Assembly: GCA_037954665.1 (NCBI GenBank)
Contig: JBBMOL010000081.1
Location: 3,394,313 to 3,458,312, forward strand
DNA from: Laguncularia racemosa
Taxonomy: Eukaryota; Streptophyta; Magnoliopsida; Myrtales; Combretaceae
Length of the DNA stretch: 64,000 nucleotides
Reading direction: 5' to 3'
A model generated the notes under the pieces. It had not been told where the DNA came from. It did not search any database and saw only the letters and a program-made list of their open reading frames with translations. The position numbers and the translations under genes were made by a program. This document shows, one piece after another, positions 1 through 12,559 of this stretch; the first letter of the stretch is position 1; each line of letters starts with the position of its first letter.

Positions 1-219
1 AGTAATACCAACTGGAAGTGGGGAAGTTAAATACCATGCCGAGTAGAATGCCCTTTATAAGGGCCTATACTTTTAGAGTCCTCCTTATCTAGTGTGTGTT
101 TCTAGACTTGTGTAACAAGTTGATAAAGATGTTAATTTTATAAGTAGAGGAGATTGTAATATCTTTCAAATAGAAAGCGACATAACTCTAATAATTAAGG
201 TGCTTTTTATTAGATAATA

Positions 220-1320
220 TGCGTTATCTTTTAAAATTTTAGAGGTATTTATAAATAATAAAACTAAATGATGCATTTATAAAATAAGTGGAAAAAAAAT
301 AAAGTGACATAGAATATATATATATAAATATTGTCTTTTAGCCAATACTTTAAAAAAGATAAAAATTATGATCATATAGATGAATGAATAAAATGTTGCA
401 CTCATTTAACAAATATAGGTGCTAATTGTCCTTATTTCTTGAAAACATCCGGTAGAAAAAAGAAAGTGAAAAAAAAAAAATTAACCATAAACAAGATAAA
501 CTGTGAAATAATAACAAATTTATTATGATTAAGATATTATTACTATTTGATAGAAATAGATAGTATGCAACTAAACATAGAATAGCAAAAAATTACATGT
601 AAAATTGATCTAAAAATCGACAATAAAAATGTCAAATACATTTGGATCCAAAATTAGCTTACAATTATTGTTGATCACATCGGCTTTAGTCTTAAAAAGA
701 ATTACATTCATTACATATTTTAATAGAAATAAGTCATTCAATAGTATTCATAAAAAATTGAATGAGTTGTAAATAATAAAAATGCTTTACATGACCTATA
801 TTCCATTGATGTAAAACTTCAAGATTTTTAAAAATAGAATAGTTTCAATTTCATGCGATACGCATTACATGAATGGTTTTAATATAATTATTGAGCCTTG
901 CTTTCCTTACATTTGTAAAAATCGGACGTCCATAATAGTTATATCAATAATCTTAAAAAATTATTGGGACGTACATATAAAATCACAATTATATTGCAGT
1001 AGTTGTTTCACTCATTTATGTCCGTACAGTTGTGGTTTTATAGAATGATTGATATAGAAAATAATGTCGTGGCTTCATAGAAAAACTTGTTTTCTATCTC
1101 TTAAGTAAAAAATTTAGACAATATAATTTGAAATTATGACAATTAAAAGGGAAGAATGACAAATTATATTAACATAAAGCAACAATTTAAAATACTTGTA
1201 TTAATAAAAAATATGAGAAACAAAATTGAATTTCTTATAGAATCAAGCACATGGCTAATAATGAAATTTGAGTATACAAAATAAAAAATTGGAATGCTTT
1301 AATTTAACAATTAATAAAAA
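220..1320. repeat. Repeat S, copy 1 (flank unit of the PMEI array)
   Basis: About 1 kb of AT-rich sequence that matches 49,190-50,146 collinearly. Shared landmarks include the run around atattgtcttttagccaa, the phrase ttgcactc near 395, and the cttgctttcctt/ctctcctttt segment near 900. From about 1,235 to 1,320 it instead resembles the start of block Y (45,690 and 59,940), including aaaaattggaatgct. I see no coding potential. It is probably the flank of the PMEI tandem unit, cut at about 1,325-1,340 by the retrotransposon that follows. The first 220 bases show nothing recognisable. Confidence 0.6.
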
Positions 1321-1574
1321 AGTAGACATGAAAAGCAATGCACTCAAGGGGGAAACCATTGGGTTTGGGGTGTGTAAAGGAGATTAGCAAGTGGCTTAAA
1401 ATTGCCATCTCTAAGCCATCTCACAATGAGAAGTGCTTACCATTAAAGTTGTCCCCAAGGAAAAACTAGGATAAGGGTGGAAACCAATTGAGTAAATTGA
1501 GATAATACAAATTAGTGACTCTCCTAAATAGACCACAAAGATTGGAATAACATTTTTGGTGGAGCTACGCTAGT

Positions 1575-4500
1575 AGCTTAATGCTTCTTTTGAGAAAATG
1601 TAGATGTTTTTGCATGATCCCCCTTTCATATGCCTGGAATCTCACCTAAAGTATTGATGCATTGACTTAACATTGACCTAAGTATCGAGGTTGTAAAACA
1701 AAATGAGAGACATTTCGCACTAGAACGCCAAGCTACTATAGAAGAGGAGGTGCAAAAATTACTAAAAGTAGGATTCATAAAGGAGGAAACTTACCCCACT
1801 TGATCGGAAAGTTGTGTACTGTCTAAGAAGTCTGATGGAAAGTGGCGAATATGTATTGACTGCACTGACCTCAACAAAGTCTACTCAAAGGAATGCTTTC
1901 TTCTGCCTAAAATTGACCAACTAGTCGACTTGACCTCAGGCCATGCACTCATTAGCTTTATAGATGCCTTCTTAGGTTACAATTAGATTTGGAAACTAAT
2001 CTTGCTATAATGTTATGCCTTTTAGATTGTAGAATGTTGGGGTAATTTATTAAAAATTGGTGACGAAAATATTTATGCACCAAATTGGTTACAATCTAGA
2101 AGTATATGTTAATGACATGATAGTAAAAAAGCAAAGAAGCTTAAAACATCAAACAAATTTAGAAGAGACTTTTCAAATGCTTTACCATTATAGTATAAAG
2201 CTGAACCCTTAGAAGTGTGTATTTTAGGCAACATCTAGAAAATTTCTTGGCTACATGGCCACTTCTCGAGGAATAGAAGCTAGCCCCAAGAAAATCAAGG
2301 TGATACTAAACATGTAACCTCCTAAGATAGTCAAAGAAGTTCAAAGACTCATAGGACAAATTGTAGCATTAAGTAGGTTTATGTTTAGATCTATAGATAA
2401 GTGCATTGAATTCTTCAAGATCTTGAAGAACCTAGTAGAATTTCAATGGATGAAAGAGTGTTAGAAGGCATTCTACAAGTTGAAGCATTTCCTCACTACA
2501 CCACTAATCCTCTTAAAACCAATTTTCGAAGAAGAGCTTTGTCTTTACCTCTCTATTAGTAGCCGGGATTTATTCTCAATCCTTATATGAGAAGATGGAA
2601 GGGAGCATTGAATCATTCATTATGTGAGCCATGTCTCATAGGGCCCGAAAGTTAGATAATCAAATATAGAAAAGTTCGCCATAGTTGTGGTCATCTCTAC
2701 AAGGAAGTTACACTCTTACTTTGAAGCTCACCTAGTAGCGGTACTTATTAACCAACCCTTGAGGTAAATTCTCCAAAAGCTTGGTGCATTAAAGCGAATG
2801 CTTTGCTATGCCTTAGAGCTTAGTGTATACAACATCTAATATCGACCACATGAGGTATTTAAGGCACAATTGTTAGTTTTTTTTATAGCTGAATCAATAG
2901 TGGAAGACGAAATGCTCATTGAAGCTTAAGAGAAGCCTATCTAGACTCCACATGTGGATAGCTCGTCCACTTTGAGGAGAGAGTATAGTAAGGCCTATAT
3001 TGTGTGGACCATATGGTGTCGAAGTCTAATATGCACCAAATTTTAGGTTCCTAGTTAACAACAACAAGGTAAAATGCAAAGTTCTCATTGCTGGATTAAA
3101 GATATCTAAGGGAATTAGAGCGGAAAAAGTCGAGATTTGTTCAAATTTACAACTCATAGTCTAATAGGTTAATGGTGAGTATGTAGTTAAAGATGAAGGG
3201 ATGATTAAATACCTCAAGGTTATTAGATCCCTATGTTTTAACTTCCCATTGTGGAGCATTACAAAAATTCCCTAAGTAGAGAACTCTAAAGTGGATAAAT
3301 TGCTTAAGCTGGCCTCATCATGCCTCTTTGACATGGATAAGAAGTTGTTTGTGGAATTCTTACCTGAGAAAAGTACTAGTAGGTCTTAATAAGAGTGCTT
3401 TGTTAACAAGACCTAAACTCTCATGGAGCCATGTTGGATGGATCTAATCATTTCTTGTCTAATATCTAACAAATAGTACCATCCTTAAAGAAAGAAAGAA
3501 AAAGGCTAAGGCCTTAATGCAAAAGCCAACCTAGTATATGCTCCTCAATGAACAATTTTACAAAAGAGCATATGACTTGCCACTCCTCAAGTGCCTCTAA
3601 CCTTTTGAGGCTAAGCACTTACTCATCAATCTCCATGTTGTGATATATAGTAATCACATCATGGAACATTCCATAGTTATTAGGGGTTCTAAGTTCAGTA
3701 TTACTAACTTAACATGATAAAAGATGCTAAGACAATCATACAACAATATGATAAGTATCAAAGCATGCTTTGGTTGATAAGTAACCAAGCAGTACCCTTA
3801 TGCTAATTACGAGTCCATAGCCTTTTGCCTAGTGGGGATTTGATATTCTTGGACTATTCCTTAAGGCAATAGGTCATCGCTTATATGTTATATTTGCCAT
3901 TGACTACTTCACAAAATAGATTGAAGCCGAGGCAATAGCCAAGATTTTAAAATACAGTGTAAGAGACTTCTTCACTAAGCCATATTGAGTTGCTTCGGTA
4001 TTCCAAGTGTTGTAATCATTGGCAATGACACCTAGTTTAATAATTCGAGGCTCAAGGAGTTTTATGCCAAGTATGGGATCAAGGTCCATTACATTTCAAT
4101 GGCTTATCCATAGTGTAATGAGTAAGAGGAGACTACTAACAAAGTTATTTTATAGAGCCTCAAGAAGAGAGTTGATCAAGTAAAGGGGAATGGGGTTAAT
4201 GAGCTCTGTTACATATTATAGGGCTAATGAGTGACTATGAGAACAACTATAGGTGAGAGTCCATTCAACCTGGCTTTCAAAGCTAAGCAATCTTATCGGT
4301 TGAGCTCAAACTTCTTAACCTTCAAATTCATGACCTAGACTTACAAGTTAATAAGATTGGTCTCTAAGCTAACCTTAACTTCCTTAAAGAGCTTAGAGAC
4401 CAAGCTAGCTAGCGAGTGATAGCGTACTAATAGTAAGTAGTCAAATACTATAACAAGAAGGTAAAACACAAAGTTTTCTAACCCCGGGATCTAGTCTATA

Positions 4501-4665
4501 AAAAGCTTGAAGCCTCTGAATCAAGGGAAGGCCAAATTAAATTAGCCTCAAATTGGGAAGACTTGGTCTATATACAATGAATGGTCAGTCATGAGGCATA
4601 TAAATTAGAAAGGCTTAACATACATCTGACCTTAAGGACATAGAATGCAGAAAACCGTGCTTCTA
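1575..4665 (+). pseudogene. Ty3/gypsy pol pseudogene, Tat-like (RT, RNase H, integrase)
   Basis: Decayed polyprotein read across many stops and frame changes. In order: a pre-RT motif like ENVDVFA with MPGISPKV (about 1,590-1,650); the RT amino end EEEVQKLLKVGFIKE (about 1,740); SDGKWRICID and TDLNK then PKIDQLVDLTSGHALISF (about 1,830-1,960); the catalytic YxDD region as VYVNDMIVKK (about 2,100, first D now N); KFLGYMATSRGIEASPKKIK and PPKIVKEVQRLIGQI (about 2,240-2,360); an RNase H stretch (about 2,530-2,900); a degraded zinc-binding integrase region with YDKYQ (about 3,740); the integrase core start FAIDYFTK then IEAEAIAK (about 3,900); GESPFNLAFKAK (about 4,255); and the tail YYNKKVKHKVF...DLVYK (about 4,450-4,500). 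The motif set fits Tat-like gypsy elements. No gag is recognisable upstream. Several Trp and Gln codons are stops. It is non-functional. The order is certain; the lineage is an inference. Confidence 0.85.
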
Positions 4666-5294
4666 GAGTATGTTTTAGAACATAGTTAAAGTATTCTCTT
4701 CATTGTAAACATCCCTACCACTTAATGGAATTGCAATTTTCCTCAATGATTTGCAAGTATTATGTTTAATTCGTCTTGTAAAAGTACACGAAACTAAAAC
4801 TTAATCACATAGATGGTGTTGATTAATGAGTAAAGTCCTAAGCATTGCCAAGGTAATAGGACGGTAAGATGACCCCACTTATCAATAAAGTGTATGAGTC
4901 ATGTAGCCTTAATGGTTGAGCAATGTGGGTGTATACTTTGTGCTACATAAGGGGATATCTTCAATAACAATGCTTAAGTCTGAATGTCAATGGTGCTCCT
5001 AATAGGGGTTAAAACCCCTATTCGTGCACTTTTTTTCGATTGAAATACAATTTGATCTATGGAATGGTAACACATCGTAATAAATAAGTATTTAGAAAGA
5101 TCTAATCAAGAACACGCTGATCAATGGGTAATTATAAAATCTCAAGTGCAAAGTCACAAGAGTAAAATAACAAACATGAAATAATTACTATGAGTTGAGA
5201 TTGAAAGCAAATACAATTCCATTGATCAAAAGAGTTTATAACCAAAAAGAAAAAACAAAAGTACAATGAAAAAGAGAAAGAAAGAGCATCAACT
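4666..5294. other. Spacer between pol and antisense frame, with a perfect hairpin
   Basis: No coding potential recognised. At 5,001-5,022 a 10-bp perfect inverted repeat (AATAGGGGTT / AACCCCTATT, 2-base loop) stands out, followed by a T run. Its position between two convergent frames of the same element could suit a transcription-ending or processing signal, but that is inference. Confidence 0.5.
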
Positions 5295-8100
5295 CTAATG
5301 GTCATTAGGGGTGAGACTTAACTTTAGCAAATCTTCTACAGGAGGCATAAGGGTCATGCCCAGATAATGCTTGGTGGAAGGGGTTAGCATGCCTTCACTA
5401 GGAGGAGGTGGGGGCACTTCATCATCAGCTATGGGAGAAGGAGAAGGAGGAGGAGGAGGTACAGGCTCTTCATCTCTAGTAGGTAATAGAGGGACTTCGT
5501 TGTCATCTTGGGCTTTTGTCTCCACTGTTGCCCTTTTGGCCTCTATCTTCTCCCTTTCCTCTAAAGGGGTATTAAGCTTTCACATCTTCTTGGAGAGCCA
5601 GATAAGGTAGTTTTTTGGATCCCTCTCGTAGATCTAGTGTCTTATCCTTCATCGGCCTTCCTTTATTACAAAAACCAGCTACTCGATATATTTATTGCTG
5701 AGTTAGATCTCCTCATAGTACCTATCTTTGGCCATCTTCTTTTATTCCTCCAACTCTTAGATATGCATTTTGCATTACGCCACACACTTCTTAAGCCCTT
5801 TAACTTGCTCCTTCAAGGCTCACTCTATTTCAGCCGGCTTGTTGCAACATTCATACATAATGTCCTTGTTTCATTTGTAATTCGCTACCATGACCTTTAC
5901 CTATCGAAGTTCACTGGTGAGGTATTCTTCTCTCTCTTAATAGCTAGTAACCTCCTCGGACAAGTTGTTGATGAGAGAGAATACACCTTTAAGTTCTTGC
6001 CGAGCCTTCTCTAGCTCAACTGCAGTCTTCTTGGTTTAATCATTAACCTTGGCTATCTTTTTCTAGTAGTGTTCTCAAATTGGCTTGAGCTTCTCTTGAG
6101 TGCTCTTCAACTCAACCTCCATCACTATCTACCTTTATGGGTGAGAATTGTTCCATTGGTACAATTGGCTAAACAACCTAAAATAATAATCACATTTAAC
6201 AAAGAGATCTTGTACTTATCAATCTTCCTCAACATATGCATGAAGGACCCTATATATGACCTTAATGATCTATAAAAGCAAGACCAATGTTAAAAAGGAG
6301 AAGAAGAAAAAGAAGAAGAAGAAGTAGGTAGAAAGAGCTTTAGCTAATGGCCATGAAGACTTTACCTTAAAAAGTTAGAAAAAAAAGTGATTTTGCATCT
6401 CAAGGGCCAACATTCCAACAATAGTCCTCTCAACCTCTCATCTCTTGCCAAGGTTAAGGACACTCTCGAATAGGTTAGCTTGACCTATCTTGGCCTTTAT
6501 TCTTTGAGTCATTAAAGTAATGAAACCCTAGAGGAAGTTGCCTTAGGAGTCTTAAGTGGATTGTTGCTCTCTCTTTACCCCTCCATCTATAGTGAGGCAT
6601 CATGCCTCCTCTTCTAATACCTCTTTATGGCTATACCATTGATCTCTTAGGCTAAGGCAATGGGTCTTTCTCTAGTCTCATTTGGCAGTAGGATGGTTTC
6701 CACAGGTTGAGGCCTTTTGGTCACCATGGGTACGACCTTCTCATGGCTGCACTATTCCTTAGTTTTAGGTCCCTTGCCCTTACCTTTGCTAGGATCAATA
6801 GGGGTAGAGGGAATTGACCTTAGAAGCTTGGGGCCTTAGATTAAGATCCTTGTTGTAGGAGTCTTCTTTGTTAGAGGTACCTCTTGACTTGTTCACTTGG
6901 CTCCTTTAACACCTTTCTTGCCTCACCCCCTTTATTGGGCCAAGAGATTAAAGATACGTATAGGCCTCAATGGTAACATGTCTACAAAAAAAAGAAAAAA
7001 GATGTAGATACAATTAGATAAAACACAAAATAATACTCACAAAATAGTAAAGACCATAAGGGGCCATATTTGTAAATCACAATAGACCAATGCTCCCCTT
7101 AGATAAAACACAAAATAATACTCATAAAATAGTAAAGACCATAAGGGGGCTACACTTGTAAATCACAATAGACCAATGCTCCCCTTAAGTTAACCCTAGT
7201 TGGGGTACAAACCCTTACTTTCACCCTGTTCCACCTTGGCCTTGATCTAATCCCTTGAAGCTTTACCTACCCTACACTAGCCCAACCTCTAATCCTCTTA
7301 AAGTCACCATGGCAATCTCTAGAAAAGCCCTCACTAAGCTAAGGGTATCGAAGTGCTTCCTATTCTCTTTAAGTGCCTAAGTTAGTATTTCAACTTGGAG
7401 CTTATTATTAGGTATCAACTTGATAACCTTAGTTTTTATTGGGCTCATCTAGTGAACCTAAAAGTTTAGCTCCTTGAAAGTCTCGATCACAACAAACTTC
7501 TCTTTCCAATTGTAAACTAAGGGCTTGAGGCCATTCAGCAGCTTTATCCTAAGATAGCTTGAAAGATAAAACCAACTCAACGAGGGCCTAAAACACTTCA
7601 TGCCATAGAAAAATCAAAATAATCGAAGGGTTGAACTCATTCCATATGACTTAAATGAGCTTTCAAATGCCACTAATAGTGTGTATGTGTCCAACATAAG
7701 TTGACATGGGTTAATGCAATGATTAGTAAGGAATTCCTTTTGAAACTCATTAAACAGTAACCACAACCCGAACTTGAAGAACCTTTAATAAACACAAAAG
7801 TGGTTGCCTTCCATCAAGAAAACACACTCATCTGCATACTTAGGTCAAATGATCTAGCCTTTGGGTATGAGTGTAAAATATAACCCCATTGCATCTACAT
7901 CAACCTTACTAATAGTGCTTTTAATCCCATCAAGCCCTGACTCGAATGTAGAAGGCTCATCAAAAAGCGGTTTGATTAGCTTGCAATCTTCTCTATCATC
8001 AAGATAAATATCTAGTGTAAGCTCTCTACAAATTTTGCATTCCCCTTTTTTCCTCAAATAACCTTAAAATCGTACTATTTACCTCTTCAACCAGCATTGT
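5295..8100 (-). pseudogene. Antisense extra ORF of gypsy element (Transposase_28-like plus coiled coil)
   Basis: A minus-strand frame convergent with pol, read across stops. Amino-terminal part (about 8,060-7,480): an open 67-codon piece at 7,854-8,057, then FFKFGLWLLFNEFQKEFL, INPCQLMLDTY, MSSTLRLF and GMKCFRPSLSWFYLS. This pattern fits the plant 'putative gypsy type transposon' domain (Pfam Transposase_28, PF04195). The middle is poorly preserved and carries an 85-bp tandem duplication. The carboxy-terminal part (about 6,130-5,560) is a charged heptad-like coiled coil (MEVELKSTQEKLK, KKTAVELEKARQELKG, EREEYLTSELR). The last 76 codons (5,295-5,525) are open and include proline runs, ending near LSLTPNDH. 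Tat-type elements are known for an extra antisense ORF between pol and the 3' LTR, which matches this layout. Role unknown; clearly dead here. Confidence 0.75.
7015..7185. repeat. Tandem duplication, about 85 bp x 2
   Basis: The segment beginning tagataaaacacaaaataat occurs at 7,015-7,099 and again at 7,100-7,185, with only a few differences. It lies inside the antisense pseudogene and is absent from its readable frame, so it probably arose after the frame died. Confidence 0.9.
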
Positions 8101-9260
8101 CAGAATTTGGGGTTGACTTGAAGGTCTTGTTACATTTTTTGCTGTAACTTAAGGGGGGGTATGAAGAACAAGACCCATCCATACCTTTAGATTAGATTTA
8201 TAATGAAAGATTGATGAAAGGAAGGTAAAAGAATCACTAAGAGGAGTTTAAGAGAATGCGAAAAGTGAAAATTAAATCATTTAATGCTCCTATATAGGCA
8301 GTTATGAAAGGCATGTGCGATTTTCAAAAACACTTTGGATCATGCTACGTGTCCCACTATCAAAATGAAGGGTCATGATCTTTTGGCCTCTACAACTATT
8401 CTTTTCCTTAATTTGCTACGTGTCTTTACACATTAAATGCATGAATTTACACATGCATACTTATGATTTGAAATTGATAATTAGAAAGACAAAAGTGTGC
8501 CTAGTAAGCTTCCCTACACCATTGAGCTCGGGGGCAATCTAGAGCTTGAAATTGGCGTACTACTACTTACTATCATGAACATGGCTTGTCTAAGGAAACC
8601 TTAGGTTAAACTTACCTAGTTTGTTTAACAAAACACCTCCAAGCTTGGGTAAATTACTCCTTAGCTCAAGACAATTAATGTACAACATTATAATTTGAAG
8701 AGTAGCTCACTAAAGGGCTTGGATTGACATGCTTTGAACACCGAGGTCAACTGTGAAACTCCTTAAGTTAGATTAACACCTTTTCTCCAAAGCACAACTC
8801 ACCCAATATATCTAGGCCTTATTTTAAGAGGGAAACTCACTGTAGCCTCTACTCTCATCAGTTCTCGTCACTAATGAGAGTGGTGGGAAAGTGTTATAGG
8901 CTTATGTGACCTTGGGCCCTAAAGCCCACTTCATCCAAGCTTAGTGTTAGATTAGGAAATTGCCAAAGCTAGTCGAAGATGAAGGAGGAAAGTAATCAAA
9001 ATCCTTGAAGAACACTCTCTATTGAATCTTTTATAGAATAAACAAGGTGTGTTTAAGGAAGATTTACTTGCTAAAAATACAACACAACAACAACATTGTA
9101 AATAGGGGACTACTCCTATTAGGTAAAGCATATGATAATCTCCTCAAGTTTTTATTACCACAGTCTTACGCAACTTCCCTGACTTGACATTGGAGTCTAA
9201 GCATCAAAGACATCTTTAACACTCAATAGCTCAGATTTATTCATCTTATAAGTTAGGTTT
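8101..9260 (+). other. Polypurine tract and putative 3' LTR remnant of the Tat-like element
   Basis: 8,101-8,525 is non-coding and would be the upstream region of the antisense frame. At 8,526-8,537 the motif gctcgggggcaa resembles the polypurine tract that precedes 3' LTRs of many plant gypsy elements. The following 700 bases have no coding potential and could be a 3' LTR truncated by the next element's LTR at 9,261. I could not find a clear TG start or a matching 5' LTR, so the LTR call is tentative. Confidence 0.35.
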
Positions 9261-9661
9261 TGTTAGTTTAAGGACTTGTATTAGCCCAAGACTAACTCAA
9301 GGCAATAAGAGCAATCAATAAATGTCAAAAATGAAAATTCACGATATAGATTGTATGCAATAGTAATAACAGGAGGGGGTAATTCTAACTTCTCTAGAAA
9401 ATTAGTTGTTTTTGGAGTATTCACTTAAAGTAGCCATTTTCATTTATCTTCATATTGCAAGTAAAATAAAGAAACCCTATATTAGAAATCATATTTTCAA
9501 GGAACTAAAAGTAAAACATAAATAGAGAGACAGATAAAGACTTACTAGATTATACTAGGAAGAAAGAGAAAATATCACAACTTTTGCATTTTAGTAGGAA
9601 GTAACCCTAGTGAAGCTAGTGAATCATCATTGGGCTTAAGCTTATAACCATAGGCCCAACA
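9261..9661 (+). repeat. Candidate 5' LTR (about 400 bp) followed by PBS-like site
   Basis: Starts tgttagtttaagg and ends ggcccaaca, so the ends carry the usual TG...CA (here TGTT...AACA). Immediately after it, tttggtgct (9,662-9,670) resembles the primer-binding position of a class of plant gypsy elements, and gag follows about 270 bases later. Only one copy is visible, so the boundaries rest on the end motifs alone. Confidence 0.5.
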
Positions 9662-9929
9662 TTTGGTGCTCTTGTACGTGCCTATTGGCACTAGATCAAC
9701 TTCTTAACCAGTTGACATTAAAGATATTAAGAGCATGTTTGTTACAATGCAACAAAATCAATAATCTTTAAAATATTCTTTAGTAACAATTAATACTAAA
9801 TTGTAACCTCATATAGCAAGAATGGAGCAACTTGAAAGTTCTCATGTGTAGGATGAGAATCCACACAATTCTCTACTGAATTTAGATACTTTCATGGATT
9901 CACTACATTATGGATAAATGATAGGTGCC

Positions 9930-10670
9930 TCTAATGTGCACAACTTACTAAAAGGGATAAAGTTAGAGATATTGAGATTCAATGGTGCAAATCCCCTTGG
10001 TTGGATCTCTAAGATCCAACAGTTCTTTGATTTTCATAAGATACTTAAGAGGCATTATCACTTCTTTTTCTTTGGAGGATAAGGTGTTGTGTTGGTATAA
10101 GTAAATGTTCAATTACAAATAACTCAAATCTTAGCTAGATTTTGTGTGTACTATTAAAGTGTGTTTTAACCCCTTTGAGTATGAAGATCTAAAGGGTGCA
10201 TTATCTAAAATTATATAAACAAGGTCAATATCAAAGTATTAAATAGAGTTGAATCACTCTCTAATAACATGGGCTTATCTAAGAGTTTCCTTAAAAGTTG
10301 CTTTATTTCAAGTTTCAAAACCCATGATTTAAGCAAAATTCAAATAGATAAATCTTCCTCTCTTATGAGTGCTATATACCTTGCTAAAATGAATGAAGCC
10401 AAGATTACAAAACAATTTTCTTCTAAACCTTCTTTTTCTTCCCCTTCATTTTCAACTAAACACCCCCCATTATAATATTCTAAACCCCCTTCTTCAATTC
10501 ATTCTACTTCTATGCCTATTATTATTATTTTTTTCTTATAGTGCTTTTTCCACTCTTAAATCCATTCCTATAAGGATACTTAAAACCATAGAAATGCAAG
10601 CACAAATAGAAAAAGGTTTATGTTATAGTTACAATGAGGAGTCTCATAAAGGATATGAGTGTACAATATA
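9930..10670 (+). pseudogene. gypsy gag pseudogene with degenerate zinc knuckle
   Basis: Retrotransposon capsid-like protein. Readable phrases: LEILRFNGANPLGWISKIQQ (about 9,965-10,025), matching the classic 'F.G..P.GWI...E.FF' gag start; then LSNNMGLSKSFLKSCFIS (10,255-10,320) in a longer open stretch at 10,269-10,475. After a frame change a CCHC-type zinc knuckle appears as KGLCYSYNEESHKGYEC (about 10,612-10,660), in which the second cysteine is replaced by tyrosine. The lost metal ligand, several stops and a frameshift make it a pseudogene. It belongs with the protease and pol fragments downstream. Confidence 0.8.
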
Positions 10671-10739
10671 GTTCTTAGTACATTTATGTGATGAACTAAT
10701 AGTAGAGGAAGAAAATACAAAATCAGATGTTGCACATTA

Positions 10740-11090
10740 CCCAAGCAATTTTAAGCTTCTTGATGATTCCATTGCCATTAGCTATCATGCTTTTTCTAGT
10801 TTAGTAGTACCTAGAACAATTATATTTCGTGGCAAATTAAACAATCTTTTAGTGTCCATTTTGGTAGACTTAGGAAATACTCTTAATTTTGTGTAACAAC
10901 AATTGGTGAGACATTTAGGTTTAACAATGTTGTCATCACCAAGCATTCAAGTCATGATTGGTAATCATAGTCATTTGACATGCGAAGGATAGTGTGTGAA
11001 TGTGATATTGCATATTTAAGAAATAAAATTTTGTAAGACAGCTTTTTGTACATGGTTGATCGCTTCACCTCTTTCACAAGTCATAGGCTA
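10740..11090 (+). pseudogene. gypsy aspartic protease fragment
   Basis: Reading frame ISYHAFSSLVVPRTIIFRGK, then VSILVDLGNTLNFV at about 10,853-10,895. The last part is the retroviral-type aspartic protease active-site loop (family consensus D-S/T-G) with the serine replaced by leucine. QQLVRHLGL and IQVMIGNHSHLTCEG follow, as in gypsy proteases between gag and RT. A stop interrupts the frame right after the active site. It ends abruptly at about 11,090, where foreign sequence begins. Confidence 0.75.
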
Positions 11091-12550
11091 TTAAAATAAT
11101 AGTCTATTTTTAATTAATGTAAATGAAATAAAATCATACAACTAGCTTGCAAAATTTTAAGAAAAACTTGTAAAATCATGGTATAATGACAAGTGTGTGA
11201 GTCATGCAATGGTATAGGATGAGCACCAAGGTCGAATTTTGTTTACAAGGAGGAAAGCATAGAAGACTTAACTAATTGCTAGATTATAATTATAGTAATC
11301 TAATCTAAGCAAATAAAAAATAGAGATTATTTTAAGAGCATGCAATTAAAACAAGTTAAAAGGGAAATTAACAATAATACTAATCATAGACCCTAGCAAT
11401 TTCATAGTAATGGGTTAAGATTCCTACAAAAGTCAATTAGATGGGTTATATTTCAACAATCCTTTAAAATTATTGTTGCCATGGCATAGATATATTTATA
11501 TCAATCTAAACATAAGTTTTAACCGCTCATAGGACTCGCATCCAACTTTCGTGTAATGTCCCCATCATGTAACAGGATTATCGTATTACTAATCCTTAAT
11601 CTATACTTTACTAGTAATTATCTAAGTCATGTCATTACCTAGATAATGTTGTTAAGATTGGATCTCAATCTTAATTGCATAACACTTAGGTGAGTATTAG
11701 GACTATGTTATCTTGATATGTCAATTTGACATTAGCTAAACCTTATAGGTCAATAAGGTGATGCCCACATGTAAAGAGCCACGATAATCTCATGTGACCG
11801 CTGACCACTCTACACTCAAGTTATACTTACTGCTCATTAGAACTATCTAAAACATCAAGTTTACACATAACATAATATCACTATGTCATTAGCAACAATC
11901 ATTTTATCATATTTCCACATAACCCAACATTATTAAAGGAAAATACAAAGAAAATGTAAATCTACCCTAAGATTACCCTAAATGTCAAGAAAAATGAGAA
12001 AATATGGCGTTCTCAAACCCCAATATAAAATCCTTGCTTGTTTGTTCTCTTCCCAAAAATCTATCTATTGTAGAGAAAACATAGATTTTATGATATAATT
12101 GTATTAACTAAAGGGTAAAGGGAGTACTAGCTAGACAATGGATACATTTCATCCTCATATTGATTCTTCAATTAATAAAATGTTACGCTTTATCCTCATC
12201 TTCTAAAGCCCTAGTTAGGGTTTAGCACACTAGTAGGACGGTCTTCAAGTAGTGCTTTAGATTGTGAATTACTCTTGGCATCATCAATTCTAGCATTAAG
12301 ACATATGCTAGACTTAGGTTGTTGGCCTAATAGTACATATACTACTAGCTTGATAGTAGGTTCTTCATGTGCAAGCTCGTTCTTTGTCTTTACTAGTTGA
12401 ACGACTTACCAATAACTATTGGACCTAAGAAAATATATAAATATTAAGTGTTTTTCCAATAAAATGAAATGTTTTGTATTTGAACTAGCAAAAATGAAAT
12501 TGCTCACTTGTGTTAATAAATCATATGTGATCTACTTATTAAACTAAACA
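11090..12550. mobile_element. Unclassified insertion between protease and RT
   Basis: About 1.46 kb that separates adjoining gypsy domains and has no coding potential I recognise. The text (for example the segment around gagtcatgcaatggtatagg at 11,202, and the block with catgtgaccgctgacc near 11,790) looks like LTR or other non-coding repeat sequence. No terminal inverted repeats or clear target duplication were found, so both ends are approximate to tens of bases. It also replaces the amino-terminal half of RT, so the insertion came with a deletion or was followed by one. Confidence 0.5.
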
Positions 12551-12559
12551 CTCTTCCCT

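Noticed and set aside
5371..5610. Glycine-rich plus-strand frame
   Set aside because: Mirror of the proline codons of the minus-strand antisense pseudogene.
5637..6014. 125-codon plus-strand frame
   Set aside because: Lies opposite the coiled-coil frame, whose minus-strand reading is far more protein-like; the Leu/Phe-rich plus frame is its complement.
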